Assembly: GCF_004104355.1 (NCBI RefSeq)
Contig: NZ_RJLM01000001.1
Location: 248,001-312,000, forward strand
Direction: 5' to 3'
Source of the DNA: Photobacterium chitinilyticum
GTDB lineage: Bacteria; Pseudomonadota; Gammaproteobacteria; Enterobacterales; Vibrionaceae
Length of the DNA: 64,000 nt
Part shown: positions 56,738 through 64,000 of the stretch, piece after piece
How positions within the stretch are numbered: position 1 is the stretch's first letter
Layout: each line of letters begins with the position of its first letter
Position numbers and translations under genes: made by a program
Notes under the pieces: model-generated
The model's database searches: none
Told to the model about the DNA's origin: nothing
Seen by the model: only the letters and a program-made list of their open reading frames with translations

Positions 56738-57616
56738 TTTTTCGCGGTCATGGCGCCATTCGTGGTTGCTCGATGCTAAGTCTTCAATAATCTGACGATA
56801 TCGAGGATCTAATTCTGAACAGCGCTGGTCAGATAGGACGCCATCGACTTGGCGTCCTCCCATTGATCTCTCACACCAATGCAGCATGACATCGAGAGAC
56901 ATCATACCTGCCGGCCCCTTTTCTTTGTCTAGGTTGGTAATAAAGATAATTTTGGCACTACAACCTTTTAGCGCTAGCTCAATCTCTTTAAGTAGTAATG
57001 GTGGCATCACACTGGTTAAGAAGCTGCCTGGTCCGAGCAAGATTAAATCAGCATCCTCGATCGCGGTCACTGCTTCTTTTGTTGCCGGTACAGCCGGCTC
57101 GACATATAGACGCTGCGGAACTTCTTGCAATTCGTCGACGCTGGTTTCGCCACAAATCACTTCACCACTTTGTATCATGGCCGAAAGATCCGCTGGGTGC
57201 TCAGACATTGGGACAATATGAGTTTCAACTTTGAGCATGTCGCGGATCAGGTTGATTGCCTCTAAAGGGCGGATAGAGAGGTTATCCAGCGCTTTTAGCA
57301 TCAAGTTACCAAGATTATGGCCACTTAACTCACCATTGCCACGAAATCGGTATTCAAAGATCATTGAGCCAATTGAAGGTTCCGTGATGAGCTGGTTAAT
57401 ACAATTTCGAGTATCTCCCCAGGCAATTCCTCCCTGACAGGCTCGAATACGGCCAGTGGACCCCCCATTATCCGTCGTGGTGACAATGCCTGTGATTTGC
57501 GATCCATAGTCTGAGAGCGCCGATAGGATCCTACCAAGGCCATGTCCGCCGCCGATGGCAACAATTTTAACGTCAGCAATATTTGTTGTAGTCATAGCCG
57601 TAGTTGCATCAATCAT
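56699..57616 (-). CDS. yvcK: YvcK/YbhK family gluconeogenesis factor
   Basis: A 305-residue protein of the YvcK (CofD-like) family, needed in Bacillus for growth on gluconeogenic carbon and for cell shape; it binds UDP-sugars. Motifs: VAIGGGHGLGRILSAL, TTTDNGGSTGRIR, GELSGHNLGNLMLKAL, and LGPGSFLTSVMPPLL. Starts at 57616 or 57595 are possible; neither has a clear ribosome-binding site. The C-terminal coding end overlaps luxU by 39 bp on the opposite strand, so transcription of one may interfere with the other. Linkage with luxO-luxU and moaA is conserved in Vibrio. Confidence 0.95.
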   Translation of the reverse strand: MIDATTAMTTTNIADVKIVAIGGGHGLGRILSALSDYGSQITGIVTTTDNGGSTGRIRACQGGIAWGDTRNCINQLITEPSIGSMIFEYRFRGNGELSGHNLGNLMLKALDNLSIRPLEAINLIRDMLKVETHIVPMSEHPADLSAMIQSGEVICGETSVDELQEVPQRLYVEPAVPATKEAVTAIEDADLILLGPGSFLTSVMPPLLLKEIELALKGCSAKIIFITNLDKEKGPAGMMSLDVMLHWCERSMGGRQVDGVLSDQRCSELDPRYRQIIEDLASSNHEWRHDREKLKHAIDKLIVAC

Positions 57617-57785
57617 TTATCAAAATAGAAGCGCCAGTTTATACAAATCGCTATGTTCATTTCAAATAACCCATAGCAAGATGGACTATAAGTCACGCAC
57701 GGTGTCAATGTGACAAAAAAACTCCCGTATTTAGAATCGGGAGGTAAGCGACACATTTAAACGACAGTGTACGGGGTGAAGCATG

Positions 57786-58361
57786 CTAATGGGGTTTTTG
57801 CATGATACTCATTAAGTAATCGTAGGTATCTTGGCAGTTAGGCGTATTCAGCAGTGCTTGTTTTTCACAGGCAGGGACTGGCAATATCTCTAGCCAGCGC
57901 TGACAGAGCCAGCTCAGATTATTGAATTCTTTTTCCAGGTTTAGCTGGTTGAGTTCAGGATGCTTGTTAAACATCTGTTTGAGTTTTTCGGCAAGGATGC
58001 GCTGATCGTTGCGAATTTCGACTTCGGGCCACTGCGGAATAACGTCATATTCACCAGAGAAGACTCCGTTGTCGTCTTGTTCTAGGGAGTTAATTCGAAA
58101 ATTCTCATGGGCGTAGACCGTTACTATGAGTGAGCCATCTAGAGCTGACGTGTCAAAGTCTTCGACAGTTACCCGAGTTCCGATATGGAAGAAGTGATGA
58201 CCATGTTCGGCTTCATCAAACATACAGATACCGAAGCCATTGCAGCAGGTTAGAGCAACTTTGAATGCTTCCATTTGTGGGCCGGGTGCGACACGGATTG
58301 GCATTCTTCCACCAGGCAAAACATGGCGCTGTTGAAAAAGTAGCGGTATAGACTGTTTCAT
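57786..58361 (-). CDS. Stand-alone Lon N-terminal (substrate-binding) domain protein
   Basis: A 191-residue protein with the LON-N fold: MKQSIPLLFQQRHVLPGGRMPIRVAPGPQ, then FGICMFDEAEHG, IGTRVTVEDFDTSALDGSLIVTVYAHENFRI, and a C-terminal helical part. There is no AAA+ or Ser-Lys protease domain, so it may bind substrates or partners without degrading them. The ATG at 58361 is chosen, as GGAG lies six bases before it. It sits, with a 75-residue gene, between yvcK and moaA, where V. cholerae as I recall has no gene. Upstream are a sigma-54 promoter and a LuxO-type palindrome, suggesting direct control by quorum sensing. Confidence 0.85.
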   Translation of the reverse strand: MKQSIPLLFQQRHVLPGGRMPIRVAPGPQMEAFKVALTCCNGFGICMFDEAEHGHHFFHIGTRVTVEDFDTSALDGSLIVTVYAHENFRINSLEQDDNGVFSGEYDVIPQWPEVEIRNDQRILAEKLKQMFNKHPELNQLNLEKEFNNLSWLCQRWLEILPVPACEKQALLNTPNCQDTYDYLMSIMQKPH

Positions 58362-58403
58362 GATCGGCTCCAACTGTCGTTATTGGTGTCTGGTTATATA
58401 GAC

Positions 58404-58422
58404 AATGCAATTGTGATGCCGG
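58404..58422 (-). promoter_or_regulatory. Predicted sigma-54 promoter of the Lon-N domain gene
   Basis: On the minus strand CCGGCATCACAATTGCATT has GG (58420-58419) and GC (58408-58407) exactly 10 bases apart, with a perfect TTGCA at -12. Predicted start of transcription is near 58395, giving a leader of about 33 bases that contains the GGAG ribosome-binding site. Confidence 0.6.
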
Positions 58423-58501
58423 AAATTCATACCGCTATTTTGTCGTAATACAGGGTGGTAGGTACCACACAATGCAATTATTGGCATATTGCAAATATCG
58501 C

Positions 58502-58526
58502 TGCAATTTGCATTGTGCAATTTGCA
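58502..58526. promoter_or_regulatory. LuxO-type palindrome within tandem TGCAATTTGCA repeats
   Basis: TGCAATTTGCA occurs twice, at 58502-58512 and 58516-58526. Between them they create TTGCATTGTGCAA at 58508-58520, a perfect TTGCA-N3-TGCAA LuxO site. Its centre lies 94 bp upstream of the -24 GG of the sigma-54 promoter, against 92 bp for qrr. A further looser TTGCA-N8-TGCAA pair lies at about 58489-58506. Confidence 0.6.
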
Positions 58527-58528
58527 AG

Positions 58529-58756
58529 TCACTTCTGGTTCGCTATGATTTTGAGCGCACTATCGCTAGGAAGTAGCTCTAAATGACTTTGTTCATTGAA
58601 GTACCAGCCTTTAATGATTCCCTTCTCCATCATGTCGTGAAATCCATTAATTACTCGTACCGCTTGCTCATGGGCAAGTTTTGCCTCCAGCCCTTCTTCT
58701 CGCTGTAAATAGAGTGCAATATCTTCAACTGTCGCAGATTCGATAATATTGGACAT
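58529..58756 (-). CDS. Small hypothetical protein, 75 residues
   Basis: A 75-residue soluble protein (MSNIIESATVEDIALYLQREEG ... SALKIIANQK) with a strong GGGGG ribosome-binding site four bases before the start. It is helical by composition, with acidic and basic residues alternating, and has no membrane segment or Cys. I do not recognise the family. It lies between the Lon-N gene and moaA, on the minus strand. The LuxO-type site begins just three bases after its stop, so that site belongs to the next gene. Confidence 0.7.
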   Translation of the reverse strand: MSNIIESATVEDIALYLQREEGLEAKLAHEQAVRVINGFHDMMEKGIIKGWYFNEQSHLELLPSDSALKIIANQK

Positions 58757-58951
58757 AATTCCCCCACTTTTTATGAGAATTTTTCGCTATCTTCCCTTTA
58801 GTAGTATTGTCGTGAATTCTTTCGAAAGGTAGAATGCAAAGCGTTTTTTTTAGAGATTTGTCAATAAGACAAGTTCTCTGATACGTTATAATAATTAAGC
58901 CGCTGTACATGTCGCTTGGCGATAATTAATTGTGTGCAGCTGCCATAACTC

Positions 58952-59068
58952 CGAGCTTTATTCACTAAGTTGCAGCCTTTTGGGGATGACAATAGGTGAA
59001 TAAAGCCAGTGACATGTTGTCACCAGGGTCGATAAAGAAATGCATCGGCCTCCCGTATTTGGAAAGGT
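58952..59068 (+). promoter_or_regulatory. Molybdenum-cofactor (Moco) riboswitch leader of moaA
   Basis: The leader folds a long helix GCTTTATTCAC (58955-58965) with GTGAATAAAGC (58996-59006). It also keeps the conserved 3' part known from E. coli moaA: CACCAGGG, a GAAATG-containing loop, GGCCTCCCGTAT and TGGAAAGGTG just before the start codon. When the cofactor is abundant the RNA is expected to shut off moa expression. The ATG at 58996 falls inside this helix and is not a start codon. Confidence 0.85.
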
Positions 59069-59073
59069 GTTCC

Positions 59074-60063
59074 GTGGCGAATCAATTTGAAGATAATTTC
59101 CATCGTAAGTTCTATTACTTACGACTATCAGTTACTGACGTTTGTAATTTCAAATGTACGTACTGCTTGCCTGATGGCTACCAACCTGCTGAAAGGAAGA
59201 AGCCTTCTTTTCTGACGCTTGATGAAATTGAGCGCGTGACAGGGGCATTTGCTGACTGTGGTACGACAAAAGTACGTATTACAGGCGGCGAACCAAGCCT
59301 GCGCCGTGATTTCACCGATATTATTCGTACAGTGGCCTCCCAGCCGGGTATTAGCAAAGTGGCAACGACGACAAACGGCTATCGTATGGCGAAGCATGTC
59401 GGAGAATGGCGTGATGCTGGGTTGACTCATATTAATGTCAGTGTCGATAGCCTTGACCCGAAGATGTTTTATCAGATCACCGGTGAAAATATGTTTCATC
59501 AGGTGATGGCGGGTATCGATGCTGCGTTTGAGGCTGGCTTTGAACAGGTTAAAATCAATACCGTTCTTTTAAAGGATCTCAATTCGCAGGAGTTACCTAA
59601 ATTCCTAGATTGGATTAAGACTCGACCGATTCAGTTGCGCTTTATTGAGTTGATGCAAACGGGTGAAATGAACGACTTGTTCAATAATCATCACGTTTCC
59701 GGAGTGAGTATCCGTAACCACCTGATTGCCAATGGTTGGCTTCTAAAGATAAGAAGCAACAATGATGGTCCGGCCCAGGTATTTTGCCACCCAGATTATC
59801 AAGGTGAGATTGGTCTTATCATGCCTTATGAGAAAGACTTCTGCCAAAGCTGTAACCGTTTGCGAATTTCGGCCAATGGCAAACTTCACCTTTGCCTGTT
59901 CGGTGATCATGGTGTTGATTTACGTGATCTGCTGGAGGCCGACGAACAACGGACGGCGCTAATTGACCGTATCCAAAGTGGATTACAGCAAAAAGCTGTT
60001 GGCCACTTTCTTGATGACGGCAATTCCGGTATGACGCCTCACCTGGCTTCAATCGGCGGATAA
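59074..60063 (+). CDS. moaA: GTP 3',8-cyclase MoaA
   Basis: Radical SAM enzyme for the first step of molybdopterin synthesis, converting GTP to 3',8-cyclo-GTP. From the GTG at 59074 it is 329 residues, exactly the E. coli length, and starts like other MoaA ([22 protein letters not shown]). The SAM cluster motif is CNFKCTYC. The C-terminal second cluster motif is [21 protein letters not shown], and the protein ends in the essential GG. The long upstream frame from 58996 runs through the Moco riboswitch and is rejected. It is the first gene of moaABCDE. Confidence 0.97.
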   Translation: MANQFEDNFHRKFYYLRLSVTDVCNFKCTYCLPDGYQPAERKKPSFLTLDEIERVTGAFADCGTTKVRITGGEPSLRRDFTDIIRTVASQPGISKVATTTNGYRMAKHVGEWRDAGLTHINVSVDSLDPKMFYQITGENMFHQVMAGIDAAFEAGFEQVKINTVLLKDLNSQELPKFLDWIKTRPIQLRFIELMQTGEMNDLFNNHHVSGVSIRNHLIANGWLLKIRSNNDGPAQVFCHPDYQGEIGLIMPYEKDFCQSCNRLRISANGKLHLCLFGDHGVDLRDLLEADEQRTALIDRIQSGLQQKAVGHFLDDGNSGMTPHLASIGG

Positions 60064-60145
60064 TGCTCGAATTTGATCAGCGCTTGCCGTTGGTCAAATC
60101 GTCTTACTTCTATCTATTAATACTTTCAGTTTGGGAATTACCGTA

Positions 60146-60658
60146 ATGGGTCATGCAGAGACTGCGTTTGAGCCAGCATATGTGGCTGTATTGACGGTGT
60201 CAGATACGCGCACCGAAAAGAATGATACCTCAGGGCACTACCTTGCAGAGTCACTTCAAGAAGCTGGCCACACGCTAGCGGATAAGAAAATTGTTATTGA
60301 TGATGTTTACCAGATCCGTGCGATTGTTTCTCAGTGGATTGCCGATGAGAAAGTTCAGGCCGTACTGATAACAGGCGGAACAGGGTTTACATCACGCGAT
60401 AATACTCCCGAGGCGCTGATCCCGCTATTTGATAAGCAGGTTGAGGGCTTTGGCGAGGTATTCCGGATGGTATCCTACCAAGAGATTGGCACTTCAACGA
60501 TTCAATCACGGGCTGTTGCTGGAATGGCCAATAAAACCGTGATATTTGCAATGCCTGGTTCAACGGGGGCTTGCCGTACCGGATGGACAAAAATTATTAA
60601 AGAGCAGCTGGATGCCAGCCACCGCCCATGTAACTTTATGCCTCACCTAGGAAAATAA
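60146..60658 (+). CDS. moaB: Molybdopterin biosynthesis protein MoaB
   Basis: A 170-residue MogA/MoaB-fold protein. The family adenylylates molybdopterin; in E. coli MoaB itself is dispensable. Motifs: [40 protein letters not shown], and [14 protein letters not shown]. The ATG at 60146 is preferred to the frame start 15 bases upstream. It is 82 bp after moaA and four bases before moaC. Confidence 0.95.
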   Translation: MGHAETAFEPAYVAVLTVSDTRTEKNDTSGHYLAESLQEAGHTLADKKIVIDDVYQIRAIVSQWIADEKVQAVLITGGTGFTSRDNTPEALIPLFDKQVEGFGEVFRMVSYQEIGTSTIQSRAVAGMANKTVIFAMPGSTGACRTGWTKIIKEQLDASHRPCNFMPHLGK

Positions 60659-60662
60659 GACG

Positions 60663-61142
60663 ATGACTCAATTTACACATATTAATGCTTCCGGTGAGGC
60701 CAATATGGTCGATGTTTCTGCTAAGGCAGAGACGGTTCGTGAAGCACGAGCAGAAGCGTTTGTGCATATGGCTCCGGAGACACTCTCGCTGATTGTTTCC
60801 GGTAATCATAATAAAGGTGATGTATTTGCGACGGCACGTATTGCCGGTATTCAGGCGGCGAAAAAAACCTGGGATCTGATCCCGCTTTGTCATCCATTAC
60901 TACTCTCGAAGGTAGAGGTACAGCTGGAAGCCATCGAAGCTGAAAATATGGTACGCATCGAGTCTTGCTGTAAGCTGGCTGGTAAAACCGGTGTCGAGAT
61001 GGAAGCATTGACAGCGGCATCAGTAGCCGCTTTGACTATTTACGACATGTGTAAGGCTGTACAGAAAGATATGGTCATTGATCAAGTACGCCTGCTTGAG
61101 AAAACGGGTGGTAAATCAGGTCATTTTAAGGTGAAAGCATGA
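60663..61142 (+). CDS. moaC: Cyclic pyranopterin monophosphate synthase MoaC
   Basis: Converts MoaA's 3',8-cyclo-GTP to cyclic pyranopterin monophosphate. The 159-residue protein shows the conserved [74 protein letters not shown] and the active-site GGKSG near the end. It overlaps moaD by four bases (ATGA). Confidence 0.98.
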   Translation: MTQFTHINASGEANMVDVSAKAETVREARAEAFVHMAPETLSLIVSGNHNKGDVFATARIAGIQAAKKTWDLIPLCHPLLLSKVEVQLEAIEAENMVRIESCCKLAGKTGVEMEALTAASVAALTIYDMCKAVQKDMVIDQVRLLEKTGGKSGHFKVKA

Positions 61143-61384
61143 TTAATGTACTTTTCTTTGCTCAGGTAAAAGAGCTGGTCGGCGTTGATCGCCTTGAAGT
61201 AGAAGCTGAGTTTTCAACGGCTGAAACGCTACGAGCTCATCTTTGTGAGCGTGGTGATAAGTGGCAGTTGGCGTTGGAGTCCGGTAAGTTACTGGTGGCC
61301 GTTAATCAGACTATCTGCCCGCTAGAGACTGCCATTAACGACGGTGATGAAATAGCCTTCTTCCCACCAGTGACCGGAGGTTAA
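61139..61384 (+). CDS. moaD: Molybdopterin synthase small subunit MoaD
   Basis: An 81-residue ubiquitin-like sulfur carrier. The C-terminus, FFPPVTGG, carries the Gly-Gly that is thiocarboxylated by MoeB. It delivers sulfur to MoaE for dithiolene formation. It lies between moaC (4-bp overlap) and moaE (2-bp gap), so the three are translationally coupled. Confidence 0.97.
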   Translation: MINVLFFAQVKELVGVDRLEVEAEFSTAETLRAHLCERGDKWQLALESGKLLVAVNQTICPLETAINDGDEIAFFPPVTGG

Positions 61385-61386
61385 CA

Positions 61387-61839
61387 ATGATTTCAGTACA
61401 GTTTGAAGATTTCTCTGTTGCAGAAGAATACGCCAAATTGGCGGAAGGTACTGATGCCGGTGCGGTGGTTACCTTCATAGGCAAGGTGCGTGACTTCAAC
61501 CAAGGAGAGGCTGTTACAGGTCTCTCCCTTGAGCATTATCCGGGAATGACGGAAAAATCGTTGGAAGAAATTGTCGTGCAGGCTTGTGAGCGTTGGCCGT
61601 TGCTGCAAACTCGTGTCATTCACCGGGTTGGTGATTTGGATCTGGGCGATCAGATTGTTTTTGTCGGAGTATCCAGTGCTCACCGTGGTGCTGCCTTTCA
61701 GGCATGCGAATTTATCATGGACTATTTGAAAACTCGCGCACCATTTTGGAAAAAAGAGCAGACGCCTGATGAATCACGTTGGGTTGACGCTCGTGAAACC
61801 GATAGCTCTGCTGCAGATCGCTGGCAGGAAGAGCAGTAA
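61387..61839 (+). CDS. moaE: Molybdopterin synthase large subunit MoaE
   Basis: A 150-residue subunit that forms the heterotetramer with MoaD and inserts sulfur into the pyranopterin. Conserved: GAVVTFIGKVRDFNQGE, LEHYPGMTEKSLEEI, HRVGDLDLGDQIVFVGVSSAHRGAAFQACEFIMDYLKTRAPFWKKE, with the active-site Lys in FWKKEQ. It is the last gene of the moa operon. Confidence 0.98.
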   Translation: MISVQFEDFSVAEEYAKLAEGTDAGAVVTFIGKVRDFNQGEAVTGLSLEHYPGMTEKSLEEIVVQACERWPLLQTRVIHRVGDLDLGDQIVFVGVSSAHRGAAFQACEFIMDYLKTRAPFWKKEQTPDESRWVDARETDSSAADRWQEEQ

Positions 61840-61859
61840 TAGCGTTATCCTGATGAAGT

Positions 61860-61883
61860 AGGGCAGAAGCAATTTTCTGCCCT
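61860..61883 (+). terminator. Hairpin after moaE, probable operon terminator
   Basis: AGGGCAGAA and TTCTGCCCT form a perfect 9-bp stem with a 6-base loop, 20 bp after moaE. T residues follow only after a gap (GATTTTT at about 61901), so it is a weaker-looking terminator. Confidence 0.6.
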
Positions 61884-62206
61884 GCTCTAATATGATTTTT
61901 CCATCATTTAAAGTTGCTCGTTTCTCTCCCCTTTGCATAACCCCATATTTTATTGTTGCTTCCTTTGTGCATAACTATCGCTTTTTCTTCTGAAAGGAAA
62001 GTGGTCAAATTGGCGTTCTATCTAAACGTCTTGACCGTGAGTGGCTGCCAGTTTTTGTTTGAGTCAATGTGAATAATCTTTCTTTAATATTCAGGTGTTC
62101 TTTCATTCTTCTGTGTGCTAATTTCAAAGTATCAGAATAAATAATCGTTATTAGTGAATGGTTATTGTGTTTGTTGCTGTAATTTGGAAAAAGGGGAGAT
62201 GTAGTT
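61884..62206. other. Intergenic region, no gene seen
   Basis: AT-rich. It contains GGTCAA and TTGACC as a loose inverted pair at about 62003-62036. It presumably holds the promoter of the next gene. Confidence 0.4.
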
Positions 62207-62743
62207 ATGATCAGAAGCGATCGATTACTCTATGACATAGCACCAGATGGCTTTGGCAGCCGTCATTGTGAACCTTGGGAACAATGGCGGGAAAGGGTAC
62301 AAGGTGTATTACCCCAGTTTCCTGAAGAAGTTCTCGAGCAATGGGTATACCGGCATTGGAAAGGGGTGCTTTGTAATTGGGGGTGGCTGGACTTCCAAGC
62401 AATGTCTTTCTCGAATGAAACTTGGAGTACTGACGAAGTGATTAGCCAAATCAAAACTCCGCATGATGATTTGGTTAGTAAGTTTTCTAGCCGTATGAAT
62501 AATCCGTTATTTCAACGAAGCTGGTTGGTTCAGAATATGCAGGAAAAAGGATCTTGGCCTGTTGCACCGATTGTATTGCATTATGAGCGGGATTTGTATA
62601 CGACAAACGGGAGAGTATTAAAAGCGCCTTTTAATTTACTCGAAGGTCATCACCGTCTTGGTTATTTAAAATCACTTGTTGAAAACGGCAGCTATGTAAA
62701 GGATAAACATAATATATGGTTGGCACGTATTTCACTTCATTAA
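62207..62743 (+). CDS. Protein of unknown function with a GHHR motif
   Basis: A 178-residue soluble protein I cannot assign. It is rich in Trp (EPWEQWRERV, YRHWKGVLCNWGWLDF) and has the C-terminal motif NLLEGHHRLGYLKSLVE. The Glu-Gly-His-His-Arg pattern resembles the active-site region of ParB/sulfiredoxin-like nucleotide hydrolases, where it binds nucleotide, but the rest does not match clearly. GGGGAG precedes the start by eight bases and a terminator follows, so it is a complete single gene. Its composition is more AT-rich than its neighbours, compatible with acquisition. Confidence 0.75.
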   Translation: MIRSDRLLYDIAPDGFGSRHCEPWEQWRERVQGVLPQFPEEVLEQWVYRHWKGVLCNWGWLDFQAMSFSNETWSTDEVISQIKTPHDDLVSKFSSRMNNPLFQRSWLVQNMQEKGSWPVAPIVLHYERDLYTTNGRVLKAPFNLLEGHHRLGYLKSLVENGSYVKDKHNIWLARISLH

Positions 62744-62772
62744 AGTTTATAGTATACGTAATTGGAATATAG

Positions 62773-62801
62773 CGGCGTTCGATTATAGAGCGCCGATTTT
62801 T
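62773..62801 (+). terminator. Terminator after the GHHR protein gene
   Basis: CGGCG at 62773-62777 pairs with CGCCG at 62791-62795 (extended by inner TC/GA pairs), followed by ATTTTT, 30 bp after the stop. Confidence 0.7.
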
Positions 62802-63172
62802 ACTTTAAGTGATTTGTTTTTGTTTTTATTAAATAGTTAATAGCTTTGTCCTAATTTTGACCCTTATTTATATCGTCTGTGGTCTTTAGTTAAAATAGTT
62901 TATACTTATTTTGTCTTTTTTCTTCTTTGGCATTCCATTGTGATATTGATACAAAGTTCTAATTATTTCATAAGAAATTAAGTTAAATGTTATCATTGGT
63001 GTTTTTTTTACAAATTGATTGGCTTTATATTCTCTGTGTCGAGTGTTTAATACGGTATAAGCTGCTGTCTGTATAGTGTTTGATGGTGTTGCGGTGTTTA
63101 TTTGTTGTTGATATGTTTCTTTTCAACTCAGGAAGGGTTGAAAAACACAACAAAATATTACAGGAAAGTATA
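62802..63172. other. Upstream region of the porin gene
   Basis: Very AT-rich, about 370 bp, long T-runs, no ORF. Long leaders of this kind are common before OmpU-type porins. No specific operator was recognised. Confidence 0.45.
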
Positions 63173-64000
63173 ATGAAAAAAACACTATTAGCAGTAGCGG
63201 TTCCCGCCGTTATTTTTTGTAACGCTGTTAGCGCAGTAGAGCTTCTAAAAACAGATGAAGCAACGGTTGATTTCTACGGCCAGCTTCGTACTCAAATCGA
63301 AAAATATGAAGACAAAGATGTCACTTTAAATGCTGGCTCTTCTCGGGCAGGTATTAAGGCTGATTATGCACTTACCGATACAGTGGATGTATTTGGTAAA
63401 GTTGAATTTGGCCTGAACTATAAAGCTGACGGTTCTGACTATACGATGAAAAACCGTTTGCATTATATTGGAGTTGATACCGATTTTGGTAAGGTTTCCA
63501 TCGGTCGCCAGTGGATAGTTTCGGATGACATTTATGGTGCGGAATATTCATACTTCTTTGGAGGAAACGGGATCCTTCATGCAACTTTGTCTGGTGCTCG
63601 TCATGATTCATTGATCAAGTATAATTATGAAGGCGAAAACTTCTTACTTGCGGCCAACTATGGTTTGGCAGAAGATGACAGCAATCAGGAATTGGCTGAA
63701 CTGTTCGTGTCTTCGAGTGTTGGTCATTTTAATTTCCATTTCGGTGGCGGTGTTAACCGTGATAAGTCATTTAGCATTGGAACTAAGACAGTCACACCAA
63801 ATCCAGCGATTCCGGAATTTACCAAAGAAGAGAAAATTACTGCCGATATTGAAAATACTTTTTTTGAGGGCACGCTTGAATATACGGTTGGCTCGGTGTT
63901 GTTGGGCTTTACTTATTACAATTCTGAACTCGAGAAAAAAGGCTCCAACGTGACAATCGATGGAGATGGTTTTAGCTTTGGTGCGACGTATGGCTGGGCA
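63173..64000 (+). CDS. General porin (OmpU/OmpC family), cut off by the window end
   Basis: An outer-membrane beta-barrel porin, 276 codons present, with the 3' end outside the window. It begins MKKTLLAVAVPAVIFCNAVSA (signal peptide, cut before VEL), followed by the first strand of Gram-negative porins (TDEATVDFYGQLRTQIEKYEDKD) and NAGSSRAGIKADYALTDTVDVFGKVEFGLNY, then IGVDTDFGKVSIGRQW. AGGA lies seven bases before the ATG. It probably passes small hydrophilic solutes. Vibrionaceae have several such porins, so no gene symbol is given. Confidence 0.93.
   Translation, partial: MKKTLLAVAVPAVIFCNAVSAVELLKTDEATVDFYGQLRTQIEKYEDKDVTLNAGSSRAGIKADYALTDTVDVFGKVEFGLNYKADGSDYTMKNRLHYIGVDTDFGKVSIGRQWIVSDDIYGAEYSYFFGGNGILHATLSGARHDSLIKYNYEGENFLLAANYGLAEDDSNQELAELFVSSSVGHFNFHFGGGVNRDKSFSIGTKTVTPNPAIPEFTKEEKITADIENTFFEGTLEYTVGSVLLGFTYYNSELEKKGSNVTIDGDGFSFGATYGWA

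Noticed and set aside
58996-59073. N-terminal extension of MoaA
   Set aside because: It lies in the Moco riboswitch and gives a protein longer than the family; GTG at 59074 fits homologues exactly.

Overview
The window looks like chromosome 1 of a marine gammaproteobacterium of the Vibrionaceae, most likely Photobacterium or a close relative; I cannot name the species. The evidence is gene content and order: motY next to rnt, gloA-nth-rsxEGDCBA, and uvrB-qrr-luxO-luxU-yvcK-moaABCDE. A sigma-54 promoted Qrr small RNA sits divergent to luxO, and there is a volA-fadL pair. No rRNA, tRNA, CRISPR, prophage or intact insertion sequence was seen. Most of the window is ordinary core chromosome.

Layout. 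1-7.5 kb: start of sppA (minus), then fadH with a FadR operator, a GC-rich palindromic repeat, and the ydjA-selD-mnmH-topB run (selenium metabolism and topoisomerase III). 7.5-16.4 kb: a GGDEF cyclase, two small lipoproteins, an SDR oxidoreductase, the lapC(yejM)-yejL/yejK block, and an unusual membrane protein with two Hpt domains. 16.5-23 kb: an anaerobic/NO-linked block of ygbA, a flavodoxin, pyruvate:flavodoxin oxidoreductase (nifJ) and a short hybrid-cluster protein (hcp). ygbA and hcp each have an FNR-type box. 23-33.7 kb: M20 peptidase, two antiporter-family carriers, asd, sodB/grxD, a receiver-TPR protein and a peroxiredoxin. 33.7-41 kb: the volA-fadL lipid pair, rnt with a decayed duplicate of its 3' end, motY, and sodA with a Fur box. 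41-50.7 kb: gloA, a chemoreceptor, nth and the Rnf/Rsx complex, whose RsxC carries a long Ala/Lys repeat tail. 51-62 kb: pepE, uvrB, qrr, luxO-luxU, yvcK, a stand-alone Lon-N domain gene, and the molybdopterin operon behind a Moco riboswitch. The window ends with an unrecognised protein and a truncated porin.

How the genes work together. LuxU passes phosphate to LuxO, which with sigma-54 drives qrr; a LuxO-type palindrome upstream of a GG-N10-GC sigma-54 element marks that promoter. The same two elements, with nearly the same spacing (94 versus 92 bp), occur upstream of the Lon-N domain gene at 57786-58361. This is the most interesting signal in the window, because it suggests a direct protein-coding target of LuxO. 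The second most interesting is the nifJ/flavodoxin/short-Hcp/YgbA block, which could form a self-contained low-potential electron route for nitrosative stress. The third is the kinase-less membrane protein with tandem Hpt domains.
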